From Vagococcus allomyrinae (GTDB lineage Bacteria > Bacillota > Bacilli > Lactobacillales > Vagococcaceae), in assembly GCF_017829975.1 (NCBI RefSeq), contig NZ_JAEEGA010000004.1, positions 62,001-126,000 on the forward strand: a stretch of 64,000 nucleotides of DNA. The letters are read 5' to 3'. Positions 41,507-51,542 of the stretch are shown here, piece by piece. Made by a program: the position numbers and the translations under genes. The notes below the pieces were generated by a model that was given only the letters and a program-made list of their open reading frames with translations, was not told where the DNA came from and searched no databases. Positions within the stretch are counted from its first letter, which is position 1; each line of letters starts with the position of its first letter.

Positions 41507-42388
41507 CTATGCTTGATAAGCATGCTTAAAACGAGCTATAACCTCTTTTACAACAGGCGTTTGTAATCTTCTTTTCCAAACAAGCACACACTTGGTTTTC
41601 ACTTCTGGTGCTAAGGGCACAAACGTCACCTCCGGAAAACGATGATTGACAGTAGCTCCTTCAACAGTTAAAGCCGCTCCCACCTGATTTTCAACTAAAG
41701 CAAAGACGTTAAAAATTAAGTTGAAGGTCCCGACCACATTCAACGTCTCAAAAGGCATTCCTGACCACTCTGCCAAAAGTTTTTGAACCTCTTGACGACT
41801 TGAGCAAAGCAAAGGCAACCCGATTAAATCAGCTGCCATTATCGACTCTTTTTTTCCTAATAAAGAGTTAGTCGCAACTAGCAAGCCCCAGCGTTCGTCA
41901 CGAGGGAATGGCAAACACTCATAAGCATCGGTGTTGATCGGTTCCAGTAAAATGGCTAAATCCAACAGACCTTTCTCCAACTTCTCCAAAATATCGTCGC
42001 TCGTTCCTGAGACAAGTTTGAAGTGTACTTGAGGATGATCACTGACCAACTCTTCCAACATCAAGGCCAACGTATCTGAGTTGTCTGCTTCAACACAGCC
42101 GACGGAAAAGCTTCCTTTTAGTTGCTGATTTTTCTTATCGGACAAGGCCAAGGTTAACTGATCGTTTAACGCCAATATTTCTTCGGCTCTTTCTTTTAGA
42201 AAGAGGCCATCTTCGGTCAATTCCAAGTGATTGAATTCTCTGATGAATAGCGGCAACCCAACTTGTTCTTCCAAATCCTTGATTTGCCTGCTTAAAGTTG
42301 GCTGAGTGATCGCTAGTAATTTCGCCGCCTTGGAAATATTTTTTTCTTCAGCAACCGTCCAAAAATAGCGCAATAATCTTAATTCCAT
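41507..42388 (-). CDS. LysR-family transcriptional regulator
   Basis: The 293-residue regulator has an N-terminal winged helix-turn-helix (MELRLLRYFWTVAEEKNISK; AKLLAITQPTLSRQIKDLEE) and a C-terminal periplasmic-binding-like effector domain (SFSVGCVEADNSDTLALML onward). I start it at the ATG at 42388, which matches the family N-terminus, rather than the ATG at 42400. It is co-oriented with, and probably controls, the cupin-CMD-MFS operon. Confidence 0.92.
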   Translation of the reverse strand: MELRLLRYFWTVAEEKNISKAAKLLAITQPTLSRQIKDLEEQVGLPLFIREFNHLELTEDGLFLKERAEEILALNDQLTLALSDKKNQQLKGSFSVGCVEADNSDTLALMLEELVSDHPQVHFKLVSGTSDDILEKLEKGLLDLAILLEPINTDAYECLPFPRDERWGLLVATNSLLGKKESIMAADLIGLPLLCSSRQEVQKLLAEWSGMPFETLNVVGTFNLIFNVFALVENQVGAALTVEGATVNHRFPEVTFVPLAPEVKTKCVLVWKRRLQTPVVKEVIARFKHAYQA

Positions 42389-42465
42389 AATCTGCCTCAT
42401 CCCCTCTCATTCATTATAACAAGAATTCCACGGAGCTGCCAATTCGCAAGAGGATCTGAATGCTG

Positions 42466-43146
42466 TTATTTCAATGGCAATCTTCCGTGAAATTCCAGAT
42501 ACTCAATCACAGGCGTCACATAAGCCACTTCTCCATCTAATAGATACACATTCGGTTTTTGCGGATCATCATAAATTAAGCCTTCCACTTCTAAGCCCAT
42601 CTCAGTGACCAACTTAATATCTGTTGCTTGAAACATAAACGCTTTAGCTTGACTTTCAGTCAGTTTCTCCTTTTGAAATTCTTCTTTTATCCGTTCCATT
42701 TCACTTCCTTCTAAGTCCAGTCGAGCAACCAATTCACTTTTTTCCGTCACAATAATTGATGGTTCACCAAGGATAACAAAGGCATCCTCTTTATTATAGG
42801 CCTTAAAATCTGGAACAATCGCCCCAAAGGATTGACCGTCATTAAAATAACCGACTTCTTGACTCTCATCTGGATCACAAAAAACTGTCATTGATTTTTC
42901 AATTTGAGCCTTTTTCTCTTCGGTTGACTCTGTTGTCTTCTCACTTTTCTCATCCAATGTAGCACTAGTCGAAGATTCGGTAGAGAGTTTCGTTTTTTTT
43001 CGTCTCTTCGACGTTTTCTCTTTTGCCAAATTAGCTGTCTCTTCCTGACGACTGTTGCTCCTGAGATCGCTATCAGCTACTTTTTCACTTTTGGAACAAC
43101 CGCCCAATATCATAATCACCAAACCAACCGCTAACCACTTTTTCAT
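42466..43146 (-). CDS. Secreted lipoprotein of unknown function
   Basis: The 226-residue protein begins MKKWLAVGLVIMILGGC, a lipoprotein signal with Cys17. A charged, Ser/Thr/Lys/Glu-rich linker (about 20-85) follows, then a compact domain (FCDPDESQEVGYFNDGQSFG to EYLEFHGRLPLK). I do not recognise the domain with certainty. It has no operon partner: the hcr cluster ends 245 bp upstream and the LysR gene starts after a 78-bp gap. Confidence 0.75.
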   Translation of the reverse strand: MKKWLAVGLVIMILGGCSKSEKVADSDLRSNSRQEETANLAKEKTSKRRKKTKLSTESSTSATLDEKSEKTTESTEEKKAQIEKSMTVFCDPDESQEVGYFNDGQSFGAIVPDFKAYNKEDAFVILGEPSIIVTEKSELVARLDLEGSEMERIKEEFQKEKLTESQAKAFMFQATDIKLVTEMGLEVEGLIYDDPQKPNVYLLDGEVAYVTPVIEYLEFHGRLPLK

Positions 43147-43319
43147 ATAAAATCTCCTTTGCTAAACTTTAAATAAGTCGTTGTTTTATCGAACACCTAA
43201 AATTAATTTAACCATCCTTTTTCACACGTTTTTGTAGATATTTATTAATTCATTTATCATATCATGGATGCCTGAATTCCTCAAATTCAACATTAGGTTG
43301 CGCCTGCTGACACGCAAAT

Positions 43320-43380
43320 AAACCTGATAACCCAAAGAACGACGAAATTTAATCAATCGTTGGTGGATTACCAGGCTTAC
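43320..43380 (-). terminator. Possible terminator after the hcr operon
   Basis: On the minus strand CCTGGTAAtcCACC is complementary to GGGTTATCAGG downstream, followed by TTTATTT. The stem is long but imperfect. Confidence 0.45.
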
Positions 43381-43390
43381 TATTTTCACT

Positions 43391-44617
43391 TTAAGAGATC
43401 GCCGGAACTATCACTCTTTTTTTCAATTGCATATAGACAATATTTAAAGCAAATCCAACTAAAGCAACCACTATCGCCACATAAAAGGCCTTAGTAAAAT
43501 CGCCTTTATTCGCTGTCGCCATACTGGCAGCTACTTTGGGTGCAAAAAAGGCTGCCGCCGAGTACCCGCAAAAGACGATGCCATAATTAACACCTTGATG
43601 AACCGGTCCATAGTTTTCCATGACCATCGGCGGAAAAACACCCATCACACCACCGAAACACAGTCCTAATATCACAATTCCTGTAGCAAAACCAAGTTGT
43701 GAGGACAGAAGCACTAAGATCAAGAAAGCTACAATGATCATGCTTAAAATCACTGAGAGTGTATGATTTCGTCCCAATTTATCTGACACAGTTCCCCAGA
43801 CCACTCTTCCAGCGCAATTACTCAAAGAATATAAACTGACATAAAAAGCGGCCGTTCCAGCAGATAAATTAAACATTTGCTGGCCGATTACTGACGCATT
43901 AGAAGCAATCATCAACCCTGAAAAGGCACCAGTAAACAGCATCAGAAAAATTAAATAAAAGAACGGTGTTCGTAACATGTTTTGCCAATTTTTATTAACT
44001 AATGGTTTGCCACCTGGCTGTTGCGGAGGAGTCCAGCCCTCTGGTTGATAATTTGCCGGAGCTGTTTGAATAAAAAAGCTAGCCACAGCCACAATGACCA
44101 TATAAGCAATCCCTAACACTCTAAAGGCATACAGTGCATCAAACTGCTGAATGAAATAATTACCGATCGGAGCAGCAATAATAGCCGCACCTCCCATGCC
44201 TGCCGTAATAATTCCAGAGGCCAACCCTCTTTTATCTGGAAATAACTTGATAGTATTACTCAAACAGCCAGAATAAGCTAACCCTTGCCCTAAACCACCG
44301 ATAACCCCATAAGTCAAATAGAGCATAGCAGGACTTGTTGCAAAGCCTGTTAGAAAAAAGCCTAAACCAAACAACAACCCACCAATAGCAATCGCCCATT
44401 TCGCTAAGCCTTTATCCGTTAAAAAACCGCCTAAGATCATTGGGATTGGGCCGATTGCTGCATTAATCGTAAAGGCTAACATAATCTCTGACATTGACCA
44501 GCCTTTGGTCGCACTCATCGGGCCAGCAAAAACACTAAAAGCATAGACCGCACCAGTGCAAAGCAAAACAACTGTCGAAGCCACCAAAACTTGCCACCGC
44601 TTAATATTCTTACTCAT
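43391..44617 (-). CDS. OFA-family MFS transporter (HcrC-like)
   Basis: The 408-residue twelve-span major facilitator is of the oxalate/formate antiporter family: ATKGWSMSEIMLAFTINAAIG in loop 1, GGLGQGLAYSGCLSNTIKLFPDKRG and GVMGVFPPMVMENYG. It is the third gene of the unit started by hcrA-hcrB. In Lactiplantibacillus plantarum the fourth gene of hcrRABC also encodes an MFS transporter, proposed for hydroxycinnamate/phenylpropionate exchange, so the same role is likely here. Confidence 0.82.
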   Translation of the reverse strand: MSKNIKRWQVLVASTVVLLCTGAVYAFSVFAGPMSATKGWSMSEIMLAFTINAAIGPIPMILGGFLTDKGLAKWAIAIGGLLFGLGFFLTGFATSPAMLYLTYGVIGGLGQGLAYSGCLSNTIKLFPDKRGLASGIITAGMGGAAIIAAPIGNYFIQQFDALYAFRVLGIAYMVIVAVASFFIQTAPANYQPEGWTPPQQPGGKPLVNKNWQNMLRTPFFYLIFLMLFTGAFSGLMIASNASVIGQQMFNLSAGTAAFYVSLYSLSNCAGRVVWGTVSDKLGRNHTLSVILSMIIVAFLILVLLSSQLGFATGIVILGLCFGGVMGVFPPMVMENYGPVHQGVNYGIVFCGYSAAAFFAPKVAASMATANKGDFTKAFYVAIVVALVGFALNIVYMQLKKRVIVPAIS

Positions 44618-44658
44618 GATTCTCCTCCATCACATTTTTAGTTGATGACACGTCACGC

Positions 44659-47085
44659 TTAATTCGCTAACTCAGTCACGGCTGTTTCACCAGCGATACG
44701 ACCAAACGTAAAAATATCTGTTAAAGAATTCCCGCCTAAACGATTGCCGGCGTGAATCCCCCCAGCCACTTCACCCGCCGCATACAAGCCAGCAATCACT
44801 TGGCCATCACGACTTAAGACATGGGTTTTAGCATCAATCTTTAACCCACCCATCGTATGGTGAACAGCTGGTTTTCGCGGGGTAGCGTAAAATGGTGCTT
44901 TTGTCACTTTCAAATCAAAGACATCTTTACCAAATTCTGGATCCTTTCCTTGATCAACATAGCTGTTATAAGCTAAAATGGTCGCTTCAAAACTAACAGG
45001 ATCAATTCCCAATTGTCTGGCCAAGCCAGCCAATGTCTCATCGCGGAAGAGTGTGCCAGCTGCGACTTGTTTATCAATTTTCTCCTGAGTTGTATTATAA
45101 GCGGTCTTTTTGATCTCATCATCCGCAATCAAATAAAATAGTCCACCATTATCAATCGCCGCTTGCGTTAAGGCATCTCGACTGCCATATTCATTCACAA
45201 ACCGTTGCCCCTGTTGATTGACCATCACAAAATTTTGTGGTGGAACTTGTAAGCCACTGAACAAGGCTCCTGTTTCTGGATCTGAGACGGGCATCATTTG
45301 TGAGAATCCCATGCCAACTAAGTCTGCCCCAGCACTTTGCCCCAAAACAATGCCATCACCTGTGATTGCAGGTGAATTAGAGGTTTTAATGTCATCGTTA
45401 ATTTCGCTCCAATAGGTGTTGTATTCTTTTAACATTTTAGTGTTAGCTCCAAAGCCCCCCGATGCTAAAATAACCGCTTCGCCACGAACAGTGACCTTTT
45501 GACCATTCATGCCATTACCAATAACGCCAACGACGCGTCCCTCTTCCAGAATTAACTCATTTACGCCAGTATCTGTGATGATTAGACCACCGTGATCTTC
45601 TACAAATGATTGGAGAGCAGAGACATAGGCATACCCTTCATTTTTAAGAGGTTTATGACCACGACGCCATAAAGCGCCGACTGGCATTGTCACGTCTTCT
45701 TTATCAAACTCAACCCCAATTGACTCCAACCACTCCACCGATTCAAGAGCTTTATCTGTCAGTAGTTTAACCAGATCATATTGTCCCACAATTTCATGAC
45801 CATGCTGATCCTTGCGTTTGCCACCTAAATACGTTTGAATCCGGTAAAAAATATTAGAATCAAATAAGTACGGACGACTTGTCGACGTTTTGGCTAAGTA
45901 ATGAGCGATCTCTTTTTTTAATGTGCGAAAATCTTCAAGATAGTCCTTATCAATTGAAGCTTCATCAATGGCGACCAACTCTTCCAAGGTGTGGCTTTCT
46001 CCAGGTATCGCAGCAAAACTCTGTTGCCATTGAGGATTCGCCGCATTCATCGGTCCACCTGTCCGAACCGTATTGCCGCCAACTGCTGGAAATTTCTCGA
46101 CGACAATCACTCGTTTGCCTTGTTGAAGCACTCTCGCAGCAGCTGTCAAACCAGCTCCACCGGCTCCCACAACGACCACATCAGTGGTATAATCCACATC
46201 CTCAGTATTTAAAGCACTTGGGGCCTTGGGACGCTTTCTCAAGATGTCGGGATTTGATCCCGCTAATTTAATCGCTTTTGCCACTCCATCGATCACGCCA
46301 TTACTCGTCACTGACGCCCCAGATAAAATGTCCACATTCAAAGTTTGACCTTCAATGATTTGTTTAGGAATACGTGTAAACACCACATCCGCAATTCCTT
46401 CTGATTCACCTGAAGTATCAATGCTAATGTCTTCAATTCGATTATTCTTTAAGGTCACAACCATCGGAATGTCCCCATTGTGTCCAGGAGTCGTCACAGT
46501 AAACGCCCCTGATTCAAATTGAACCTCTTCTGGCACACTCAATAAGTTGGCCACTTCTGTAAAACGCAAAAAGCGCCAAAAACAACTTTCGAGAAAATCA
46601 ATGGTTCGTTCATCTTTTAAGTTGCCCTCAGTATCAAAGGCCTGATGAGCCCGACCTAATAAAAATTCATAGCCTGGCATGACCGTCGCATTTACACCTG
46701 GCGCATCAAGCACTTGACGTAAATGTAATTGAGCTCTTGAAGACCCTTGAACATCATAAGAGGCACCGACAATCATGACCGGTTTACCATCCAAAGGATG
46801 CAAATTAAAGGATAACCATTCTAAAATGCTTTTTAAGGCAGAAGGGATCGAATGATTATGCTCAGGTGTGGCGATGATGACGCCATCTGCTTCGGTAATT
46901 TTAGTGTGAAAGCGTTGAATAACCTCACTATTTGACTGATCATCCGACTCATTAAACATGGGAACATCTGTCAACTCCAAAATTTCAATCTCACTTTGGT
47001 GATCAAAGTGTTTTTGCATGTACTGTAATAACATCCGATTATAAGATACTTCGGCATTTGTCCCGACAATTCCAATAAATTTCAT
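44659..47085 (-). CDS. hcrB: HcrB-like flavinylated NAD(P)H:enoate (hydroxycinnamate) reductase
   Basis: The 808-residue soluble enzyme has three domains. Residues 1-180 are an NAD(P)H-dependent FMN reductase domain (flavodoxin-like; [19 protein letters not shown]). Residues about 200-275 are an FMN_bind domain with the flavinylation motif SGASVTS. Residues about 300-808 are a fumarate reductase-type FAD domain ([17 protein letters not shown] to [20 protein letters not shown]). This equals L. plantarum HcrB, which reduces C=C bonds of p-coumaric, caffeic and ferulic acids. The fumarate reductase HPT motif is replaced by MMPVSD, so fumarate is unlikely. It is coupled to hcrA (TAATG overlap), and apbE nearby can attach the FMN. 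Confidence 0.85.
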   Translation of the reverse strand: MKFIGIVGTNAEVSYNRMLLQYMQKHFDHQSEIEILELTDVPMFNESDDQSNSEVIQRFHTKITEADGVIIATPEHNHSIPSALKSILEWLSFNLHPLDGKPVMIVGASYDVQGSSRAQLHLRQVLDAPGVNATVMPGYEFLLGRAHQAFDTEGNLKDERTIDFLESCFWRFLRFTEVANLLSVPEEVQFESGAFTVTTPGHNGDIPMVVTLKNNRIEDISIDTSGESEGIADVVFTRIPKQIIEGQTLNVDILSGASVTSNGVIDGVAKAIKLAGSNPDILRKRPKAPSALNTEDVDYTTDVVVVGAGGAGLTAAARVLQQGKRVIVVEKFPAVGGNTVRTGGPMNAANPQWQQSFAAIPGESHTLEELVAIDEASIDKDYLEDFRTLKKEIAHYLAKTSTSRPYLFDSNIFYRIQTYLGGKRKDQHGHEIVGQYDLVKLLTDKALESVEWLESIGVEFDKEDVTMPVGALWRRGHKPLKNEGYAYVSALQSFVEDHGGLIITDTGVNELILEEGRVVGVIGNGMNGQKVTVRGEAVILASGGFGANTKMLKEYNTYWSEINDDIKTSNSPAITGDGIVLGQSAGADLVGMGFSQMMPVSDPETGALFSGLQVPPQNFVMVNQQGQRFVNEYGSRDALTQAAIDNGGLFYLIADDEIKKTAYNTTQEKIDKQVAAGTLFRDETLAGLARQLGIDPVSFEATILAYNSYVDQGKDPEFGKDVFDLKVTKAPFYATPRKPAVHHTMGGLKIDAKTHVLSRDGQVIAGLYAAGEVAGGIHAGNRLGGNSLTDIFTFGRIAGETAVTELAN

Positions 47086-47708
47086 TAGTTAAGCCCTCCA
47101 TCTGCTAGGTGTTCCCAAGAAAATAGTTTGGTCTGATTAGCTTTAAATCGATGATCTTTGACCAATTGATTAGTGATTTCCACAAACAGACTAAATTCGG
47201 CAAAACACTCCTCCAATTCGGTTATTTTATCTCCATAGATCAAGTTTCCTTCTTCATCAAAGGCATCTAAAGATCGCCCTAATAAAAACTCCGAACTGGG
47301 CATAATACGAGCTTTTAGTTCAGGTGAATCCAATATTTGCCTTAAATGAGCCTGCGCTCGTGAAGAACCTAGAGAACCATGAGAGGCGCCAACGATCATC
47401 ACCGGTTTGTCAATCAGAGGACGAGTTGTATAAGATAACCATTCTAAAACACTTTTTAGGGCCGCAGGAATCGCATGATCGTATTCTGGGGTGCTAATAA
47501 TCACACCATCGGCCGCCAAGATTTCAGCTGATAATGCTGCAATCCCCACTGGTGCAAGCTTATCCTCTGGTTCATTAAAGGCAGGCAAGTCTTTAATTTC
47601 CCAAACCTCAATGACAGCTTTTTCTGCAAAATGTTTTTTCATATACTGCAACAGTTTTCGATTTGTCGAATCATTTGAATTCGTTCCAACAATACTGATA
47701 AATTTCAT
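47085..47708 (-). CDS. hcrA: HcrA-like NAD(P)H-dependent FMN reductase
   Basis: The 207-residue flavodoxin-like protein is a paralogue of the N-terminal domain of Hcr[61 protein letters not shown]. In hcr operons the small subunit HcrA works with HcrB, probably feeding electrons from NADH. The gene pair suggests a duplication in which one copy became fused to the enoate reductase. It is divergent from the LysR gene hcrR. Confidence 0.85.
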   Translation of the reverse strand: MKFISIVGTNSNDSTNRKLLQYMKKHFAEKAVIEVWEIKDLPAFNEPEDKLAPVGIAALSAEILAADGVIISTPEYDHAIPAALKSVLEWLSYTTRPLIDKPVMIVGASHGSLGSSRAQAHLRQILDSPELKARIMPSSEFLLGRSLDAFDEEGNLIYGDKITELEECFAEFSLFVEITNQLVKDHRFKANQTKLFSWEHLADGGLN

Positions 47709-47853
47709 GAAACAACTTCCTTTCTTGTGCTAAGATGAACAATAAAATCTAAGAAAAATATAACAAACAACTACAATGAATGCTTAATAAGACAGTTTTT
47801 TGTGGATGTTCTAATCAATTTGCTTTATTTCTCTTCTTAGTTAGTAGTTTATA

Positions 47854-47873
47854 TCACAAGTAATCTTTTGTGA
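47854..47873. promoter_or_regulatory. Inverted repeat in the hcrA-hcrR intergenic region
   Basis: TCACAA and TTGTGA are separated by 8 bp. It lies about 145 bp upstream of hcrA and may be an activation site for HcrR. Confidence 0.45.
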
Positions 47874-47896
47874 AATATTTATTTAACTATCATTCC

Positions 47897-47912
47897 ATAA
47901 CAAATTTGTTAT
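47897..47912. promoter_or_regulatory. Perfect 16-bp palindrome over the hcrR -10 box
   Basis: ATAACAAATTTGTTAT is a complete palindrome of the LysR-box type (ATAAC-N6-GTTAT). It overlaps a TATAAT (47910-47915) just before hcrR, which suggests autoregulation. Confidence 0.6.
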
Positions 47913-47943
47913 AATGGATTCACTAAACAGTAGGAGGTGCACC

Positions 47944-48876
47944 ATGACCCTTGATTCGCCTAATATGCTATACTATCTCGACATGCTGCTAAAACACGGA
48001 AATTTTACCAAAGCGGCCAAAGACTTATATATCTCTCAACCCTATTTGACTCAATTGATAAAGCGAACTGAAAAAGAGCTAGACATCACTATCATTAACC
48101 GTCAGTCCTCACCACTTCAATTAACAGAAGCGGGGCGCCTTTATTACCAATACTTGTATTCATTAGAAGCAGAGCAAGATCGTTTTCGTAAAAAAATTGC
48201 TCAATACTCATCACATGATCAACATATCATTCGCATTGGCATTCTTGCTAGCTTAGGCACTTATTTATTGCCATTATTTATGCCTGATTTTGTGAAGGAA
48301 CATCCTCAAATAAAAATAGAACTCCATGAAGATACGCCTTCCCACAACGATCGCAAAATTTTGAATGGCGAATTGGACTTTTTTATTGGGCAAAATCCGG
48401 AAACGATCTCACCCAATTTAACCATTCATAATTATGGACAGCACGGATACTACGCCATTATCCCAGAATCATCAAGCTTGTACCAAAAGGATAAACGGTT
48501 ACTTGAAGCAAACAGTCTTTCCATCAAATCACTCTTACAAGAAAAGCTTATTTTAACGACCAGAGGATCAGCTATTCGCAAACAGGTTGACTATTTAATT
48601 CAAAAAAATAACGTCCAACCTGAGATCATACTTGAAAGTAACAATATTTTCACGATTGTTGAACTGGCCACGAAAAATATGGGCGTCACCTTTTTGCCAG
48701 AAAGTGTCAAAATTAGCAACACCAAAGATCATTTTAACATCTATCCCTTGCCGTTGGATTTACTATCTTTGGATTATTTTATCGCCCACCAAGCTTCTAA
48801 AACCTTAATCGTCGCAGAAAAAGAACTAATCACAACCTTTCTAAATAACCTTCAGCAAGATTTTAAGACCACGTAA
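47944..48876 (+). CDS. hcrR: LysR-family regulator HcrR-like
   Basis: The 310-residue regulator has the HTH region LYYLDMLLKHGNFTKAAKDL and YISQPYLTQLIKRTEKELDI, and an effector domain from about residue 85 (IIRIGILASLGTYLLPLF). The ATG at 47944 follows AGGAGGTG; the frame is open to 47914. It is divergent from hcrAB, as in the L. plantarum hcr cluster, where HcrR activates in response to hydroxycinnamic acids. Confidence 0.87.
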   Translation: MTLDSPNMLYYLDMLLKHGNFTKAAKDLYISQPYLTQLIKRTEKELDITIINRQSSPLQLTEAGRLYYQYLYSLEAEQDRFRKKIAQYSSHDQHIIRIGILASLGTYLLPLFMPDFVKEHPQIKIELHEDTPSHNDRKILNGELDFFIGQNPETISPNLTIHNYGQHGYYAIIPESSSLYQKDKRLLEANSLSIKSLLQEKLILTTRGSAIRKQVDYLIQKNNVQPEIILESNNIFTIVELATKNMGVTFLPESVKISNTKDHFNIYPLPLDLLSLDYFIAHQASKTLIVAEKELITTFLNNLQQDFKTT

Positions 48877-48915
48877 AAAAGAGAGGAAGGAAATCACGAT
48901 TTCCCCCTCTCTTTT
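48876..48915. terminator. Bidirectional terminator between hcrR and apbE
   Basis: AAAAGAGAGG..GGAAATC pairs with GATTTCC..CCTCTCTTTT, flanked by A and T runs, between two convergent genes. Confidence 0.85.
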
Positions 48916-48923
48916 CTCTTCTT

Positions 48924-49850
48924 TTAATCTTCCAAAACCACCCCTTCAGTATGAGCTAATTGACCATCAGTGGTAATGACCAACCCTTCGCCGCCTGCCA
49001 CCGTTCTTAGTTCTCTAATAACCGTGACCGCTTTTTTACCAAATAAACGGGTTGTCCAAATTTCCCCCACCAAAGATTCATCAGAAATCACCGTAAGACT
49101 GGCCAGCTCCGATTGAAGCGGGTAACCTGTCTCACTATCAAAAATATGGTGATAGCTTTTTCCTTGCCACTCAAACCTTCGCTCATAAATCCCAGATGTG
49201 ACAACTGATTGATTTTTCACCAGAACAATCGCAGCCGAATGTCCTCGTGGCAAAAAAGGATTCTGAATGGCGACACGCCATTTTCCATCTGCATGATTGG
49301 GGGCATCGCCAAACGTTAAGACATTGCCACCTAAGTCGATTAAACCCGCCCGTGCTTCTCGCCTTTTAAAAAACTCAATCACTTTGTCCGCAAAATATCC
49401 CTTAGCTAAAGCGCCTAAGTCGATGGCCATGCCCTTTTTTTCCAAAAAGACGGATTGCCGCTCATCATCAAGGGTAATATATCGCGGATCAATCACAGTC
49501 AACAGTTGCTTTATCCGTCCATCAGTCGGAAATTTGGCGTCTTTAAAGCCCACGCGCCATTCTTGAATCAGCGGACCAATTGCAATGTTTAAATAACTGT
49601 CTCTCAAAATACTTTGTTCTTTTCCTTTTTGAATTAGCTCAAATAGATCCTCTCGAACGCTGACTGGTGCGTGTCCTGCCTGCTGATTGATTCTCATTAA
49701 ATCAGAACTGGCGTCATTAGCACTAAATCGTCTTTCATAATCGATCAACATCTCCTCGGCCTGATCCAGTAACTGCTCAGAATGATCGTGATCAACCCAG
49801 AGTTCAATGACCGTTCCCATCAGATAAAGTCTTCGTTTGTCAATTTCCAC
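48924..49850 (-). CDS. apbE: FAD:protein FMN transferase ApbE
   Basis: ApbE splits FAD and attaches FMN covalently to a Thr/Ser of FMN_bind domains. The 308-residue protein has the magnesium/FAD motifs KGMAIDLGALAKGYFAD (about 150-166), GLIDLGGNVLTFG and YHHIFDSETGYPLQ. No lipoprotein signal is seen, so it is cytoplasmic, which fits a cytoplasmic target such as HcrB (motif SGASVTS) encoded nearby. The start is a GTG at 49850 behind AAGGGGA. Confidence 0.93.
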   Translation of the reverse strand: MEIDKRRLYLMGTVIELWVDHDHSEQLLDQAEEMLIDYERRFSANDASSDLMRINQQAGHAPVSVREDLFELIQKGKEQSILRDSYLNIAIGPLIQEWRVGFKDAKFPTDGRIKQLLTVIDPRYITLDDERQSVFLEKKGMAIDLGALAKGYFADKVIEFFKRREARAGLIDLGGNVLTFGDAPNHADGKWRVAIQNPFLPRGHSAAIVLVKNQSVVTSGIYERRFEWQGKSYHHIFDSETGYPLQSELASLTVISDESLVGEIWTTRLFGKKAVTVIRELRTVAGGEGLVITTDGQLAHTEGVVLED

Positions 49851-49865
49851 CTTACTACATCCCCT

Positions 49866-50690
49866 TTATCGATCTTGATACCCTTTTTTGGCATATTTTT
49901 TATAAAACTGAGACAGACTCATCGTTTCCAGTTCAATAAAATAGTGATGTTGTGGATCGAGTACTGCTAGCACATGACTAAGTTTAGCCGCTTCAGATGA
50001 TGTCAGTGATACTAAATCAAAATGACCAGTCTCAGTACGGTAACAGATTCCGGAAGAATTTCCAGCAACTATTGACGGATCATAGAGCTTACCTACCGCC
50101 ATAAAATCCATCTTAGCCAAAGAATAGACCGTAAGCTGAGACCGTTCAAACCAGTCGAATAAGTTCATAATAACAAAATCACTTTTAGTCAACAAATACA
50201 GTTTGTAATTATAACCTGGAAAAAGGGCTTGACAGGTTTTTGACGTCTCAGTCGTAATGGCGTAATTTGGCATATAGTAGCGACTTGGTATGATCGGTTG
50301 CTTATCAACTGCGAACCAAATTAGTTCATGCCACCATTCTGCTTGAGATCCGATCACCGAAATAACCTGCTCCAAGATAAAAGCTCTTTGCTCATCAGTC
50401 GCTTCTTTTGGCTGACACATCTCAGCTACCATCAATTGACTTAGCTCCTCGTTACTAATCGTTGATAACATTTCCATCTTCTCCTTGGCCATCTCAAGCA
50501 AAGAATCCAGAGACACATCGTACAGTAGCGCTAACTGTTTTAAACTCATCAAGTCAGGAAGACTTTTACCAAGTTCCCACTTTGATAAGGTTTGGCGTGT
50601 GATCATCAGACAGGCTGCTACGTCAGCTTGAGATAGCTTTAATTCAGTTCGAGCCCGTTTTAGTTTGGCCCCAATTGCTAAATTTATCAT
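49866..50690 (-). CDS. XRE-family helix-turn-helix regulator
   Basis: Residues about 6-63 form an XRE HTH (LKRARTELKLSQADVAACLM; TRQTLSKWELGKSLPDLMSL). The remaining 200 residues have no domain I recognise. I start it at the ATG at 50690 (MINLAIGAKLKRAR) after AAAGGG; the frame is open to 50774. It lies directly upstream of apbE with a 15-bp gap, so the two are probably co-transcribed. Confidence 0.82.
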   Translation of the reverse strand: MINLAIGAKLKRARTELKLSQADVAACLMITRQTLSKWELGKSLPDLMSLKQLALLYDVSLDSLLEMAKEKMEMLSTISNEELSQLMVAEMCQPKEATDEQRAFILEQVISVIGSQAEWWHELIWFAVDKQPIIPSRYYMPNYAITTETSKTCQALFPGYNYKLYLLTKSDFVIMNLFDWFERSQLTVYSLAKMDFMAVGKLYDPSIVAGNSSGICYRTETGHFDLVSLTSSEAAKLSHVLAVLDPQHHYFIELETMSLSQFYKKYAKKGYQDR

Positions 50691-50828
50691 ACATCGCCCT
50701 TTCATTTTAGTAAATCCTGCTGGTCGCACAAATTCATTGCCTCTGTCATATCGTTGTGCAACGTCTCGTTGCATCCCACTATAAGCGAGTGTTTCAAGTG
50801 TTCCTCTGATTCCATTTAAAGATAAGCC

Positions 50829-51542
50829 TTATGTATCTCCTTGAAAAGGCATTGAAAAGTAATAGCCTTGAAAAAAAGTTAACCCCTGATTCTTAAGCTG
50901 TTTAAAAACTTCCTCTGTCTCAATGCCTTCGATCACCAATCGCAAATGATTTTTTTCACAAAAAGATTGCCAAAAATTAATCAAACTAGTCAAAGCCAAC
51001 GGTTCTAAGCCAAGTTTAGCAAAGTTAACATAAGAGATCTTCAATTCGTGAATATATGGCAAACATTCCAAAATATTGCCAACGCTATTTTGTCCTGAGC
51101 TAATATCATCAATTGAAATCTGATACCCCATCGCCTTAAGTCTTTCTAATTGTGAGGTGAACGAGATCCCTTCGCCATGGGGCACCAGTTTGGAGTTAAT
51201 TACCACTTCTTCGGTGACTTCCACAATCAGCCGATGACTAATTTGCCGACTTCGCTCCAATAAGTCAATCGTTTCATCATACATCAATTCTGCTCGTGTA
51301 AAATTAATTGAAAAGCAACTATTGGGATATTTTTTCAGCAGATTGCCGACCTCATCTGTCATCCATATTAAAAAATCATTGTAATACTGACGATTATTTC
51401 GTATTTGAGCAAATTTATCACGAGGGAATCGATGGCTATTTTTACTATCCCTCAACAATATCTCATAGCCAACTGTCCCTAATTCTGCATTGACCTTACG
51501 CTGTAAAAACAAGACAAAATCATTTTTTATTATCTCTTCCAT
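50829..51542 (-). CDS. Stand-alone EAL-domain protein
   Basis: The 237-residue protein is a single EAL domain, the family of c-di-GMP phosphodiesterases. EAL appears as YEILLR (E28 region). The metal/catalytic series is largely present: INFTRAEL (Asn), VEVTEEV (Glu), IDDIS (Asp-Asp), ELKISY (Lys), IEGIETEE (Glu) and QGYYFSMP. DDFG is changed to DDIS. Whether it hydrolyses c-di-GMP or only senses a nucleotide is open, since lactic acid bacteria usually lack this pathway. No sensor or GGDEF domain is attached. Confidence 0.87.
   Translation of the reverse strand: MEEIIKNDFVLFLQRKVNAELGTVGYEILLRDSKNSHRFPRDKFAQIRNNRQYYNDFLIWMTDEVGNLLKKYPNSCFSINFTRAELMYDETIDLLERSRQISHRLIVEVTEEVVINSKLVPHGEGISFTSQLERLKAMGYQISIDDISSGQNSVGNILECLPYIHELKISYVNFAKLGLEPLALTSLINFWQSFCEKNHLRLVIEGIETEEVFKQLKNQGLTFFQGYYFSMPFQGDT

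Noticed and set aside
44659-47085. Urocanate reductase (imidazole propionate producer) as the identity of the flavoenzyme, given the nearby hut genes
   Set aside because: The FMN reductase fusion, the separate HcrA-like gene, the LysR and MFS neighbours match hcrRABC, and the HPT substrate motif kept in fumarate/urocanate reductases is absent. An assay would still be worthwhile.
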